DNA from: CAYSAA01 sp964428905
Lineage (GTDB): Bacteria; Atribacterota; Phoenicimicrobiia; Phoenicimicrobiales; Stramentimicrobiaceae
NCBI GenBank assembly: GCA_964428905.1
Contig: CAYSAA010000248.1
Location: 1-5,593 of the forward strand
Length of the DNA: 5,593 bases
Direction of reading: 5' to 3'
Part shown: piece by piece, positions 4,939-5,593 of the stretch
Layout of the letters: each line of letters opens with the position of its first letter
How positions within the stretch are numbered: the stretch's first letter is position 1
The notes under the pieces: model-generated
The model's database searches: none
What the model saw: the letters and a program-made list of their open reading frames with translations, nothing else
Told to the model about the DNA's origin: nothing
Position numbers and translations under genes: made by a program

Positions 4939-5593
4939 ATGGGAGAAAAATATTTAATGAAAGGTAATGAGGCAATCGGCGAAGCGGCTATACATGCCGG
5001 ATGTCGTTGTTATTTTGGCTATCCCATAACACCTCAAAGTGAACTGACTGCCTATATGGCAAAACGATTACTTAAAATGGAAGGTGCTGCTTTTGTCCAG
5101 GCAGAGAGCGAAATAGCTGCTATTAATATGGTTTATGGGACCGCAGCTACAGGGGGTAGAGCAATGACCTCATCTTCCAGTCCGGGAATCAGCCTGAAGC
5201 AGGAGGGAATTTCATATATTGCCTGTGCAGAGCTCCCCTCTGTTATCGTTAATATGATGAGGGGTGGCCCTGGTTTGGGTTCGATTCAACCGGCACAGGG
5301 AGATTATTTTCAAGCTACCAAAGGTGGTGGACATGGTGATTATCACCTGATTGTACTAGCACCTTCCTCTGTGCAGGAATTGGTTGATCTAACCATAAAG
5401 GCATTTGATCTGGCGGATAAATACCGAAATCCGGCTATGATTTTGGGAGACGGATTGCTGGGACAAATGATGGAACCGGTGGAGTTCAAAGAAAGAAAGA
5501 AGGCAGATGATTTACCTTCTAAGGAAGACTGGGCTTTGGGCTCTTGTAAGGGTAGAGAACCAAGAAAAATTGTTCCTTTTAATCTGGATCCCT
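4939..5593 (+). CDS. vorB: 2-oxoacid:ferredoxin oxidoreductase alpha subunit, VorB/KorA type (3' truncated by window)
   Basis: The frame is open from an ATG, with AAGGAGGA at 4925-4932, to the window end, giving 218 visible residues of a protein usually near 350. The N-terminus MKGNEAIGEAAIHAGCRCYFGYPITPQSEL has the family's pyrimidine-binding-domain hallmark, with FGYPITPQSE at 26-35. QAESEIAAINMVYGTAATGGRAMTSSSSPGISLKQEG (54-90), the GGPGLGSIQPAQGDY block (109-123) and GGGHGDYH (129-136) follow, all characteristic of VorB/KorA-type alpha subunits. With TPP-binding beta and gamma subunits, the enzyme oxidatively decarboxylates 2-oxo acids to acyl-CoA, reducing ferredoxin. Linkage to ptb and buk points to branched-chain 2-oxo acids such as 2-oxoisovalerate; 2-oxoglutarate is the main alternative. 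Truncation is by the window edge: no internal stop or frameshift is seen. Confidence 0.93.
   Translation, partial: MGEKYLMKGNEAIGEAAIHAGCRCYFGYPITPQSELTAYMAKRLLKMEGAAFVQAESEIAAINMVYGTAATGGRAMTSSSSPGISLKQEGISYIACAELPSVIVNMMRGGPGLGSIQPAQGDYFQATKGGGHGDYHLIVLAPSSVQELVDLTIKAFDLADKYRNPAMILGDGLLGQMMEPVEFKERKKADDLPSKEDWALGSCKGREPRKIVPFNLDP

Noticed and set aside
4781..4975. Minus-strand frame antisense to vorD and the vorB start
   Set aside because: It overlaps two firmly identified genes on the other strand and has no family features.

Overview
The window is about 5.6 kb of AT-rich DNA. It holds one tightly packed plus-strand gene cluster for anaerobic catabolism of 2-oxo acids. The likely source is a low-GC anaerobic Firmicute (Clostridia or a near relative). 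This is inferred from strong AGGAGG-type ribosome sites, use of TTG starts, a sigma-54 activator, and a ferredoxin-dependent 2-oxoacid oxidoreductase next to phosphotransbutyrylase and butyrate kinase. No genus can be named from the sequence alone.

Layout: (1) positions 2-400 are the 3' end of a sigma-54 enhancer-binding regulator, with the end of the AAA+ domain and a Fis-type HTH. (2) Positions 401-756 are a 356-base control region. It contains an 18-bp near-palindrome (candidate activator site), an extended -10 sigma-A-like element, a Rho-independent terminator, and a well-spaced -24/-12 sigma-54 promoter (GG-N10-GC). (3) Positions 757-3924 hold a divergent butyrate kinase paralogue, a phosphate butyryltransferase, and a second, canonical butyrate kinase. 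(4) Positions 3921-4601 hold a small P-loop NTPase of unknown role, overlapping the end of the second kinase. (5) Positions 4691-5593 hold a two-[4Fe-4S] ferredoxin-like delta subunit (VorD type) and the start of the 2-oxoacid:ferredoxin oxidoreductase alpha subunit (VorB type), which is cut by the window end.

Inferred pathway: the oxidoreductase converts branched-chain 2-oxo acids (from Val, Leu, Ile) to acyl-CoA and reduced ferredoxin. Ptb swaps CoA for phosphate. Butyrate kinase transfers the phosphate to ADP, giving the branched fatty acid plus ATP. The arrangement looks like an anaerobic counterpart of the SigL/BkdR-controlled bkd operon of Bacillus, with the NADH-linked dehydrogenase complex replaced by a ferredoxin enzyme. 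The TPP-binding beta and gamma subunits are expected just downstream.

The points most worth following are three. The first kinase has changed at several active-site motifs that the second keeps. The cysteine-free P-loop NTPase is embedded in the operon with no known role. The control region between the regulator and the operon is unusually structured.
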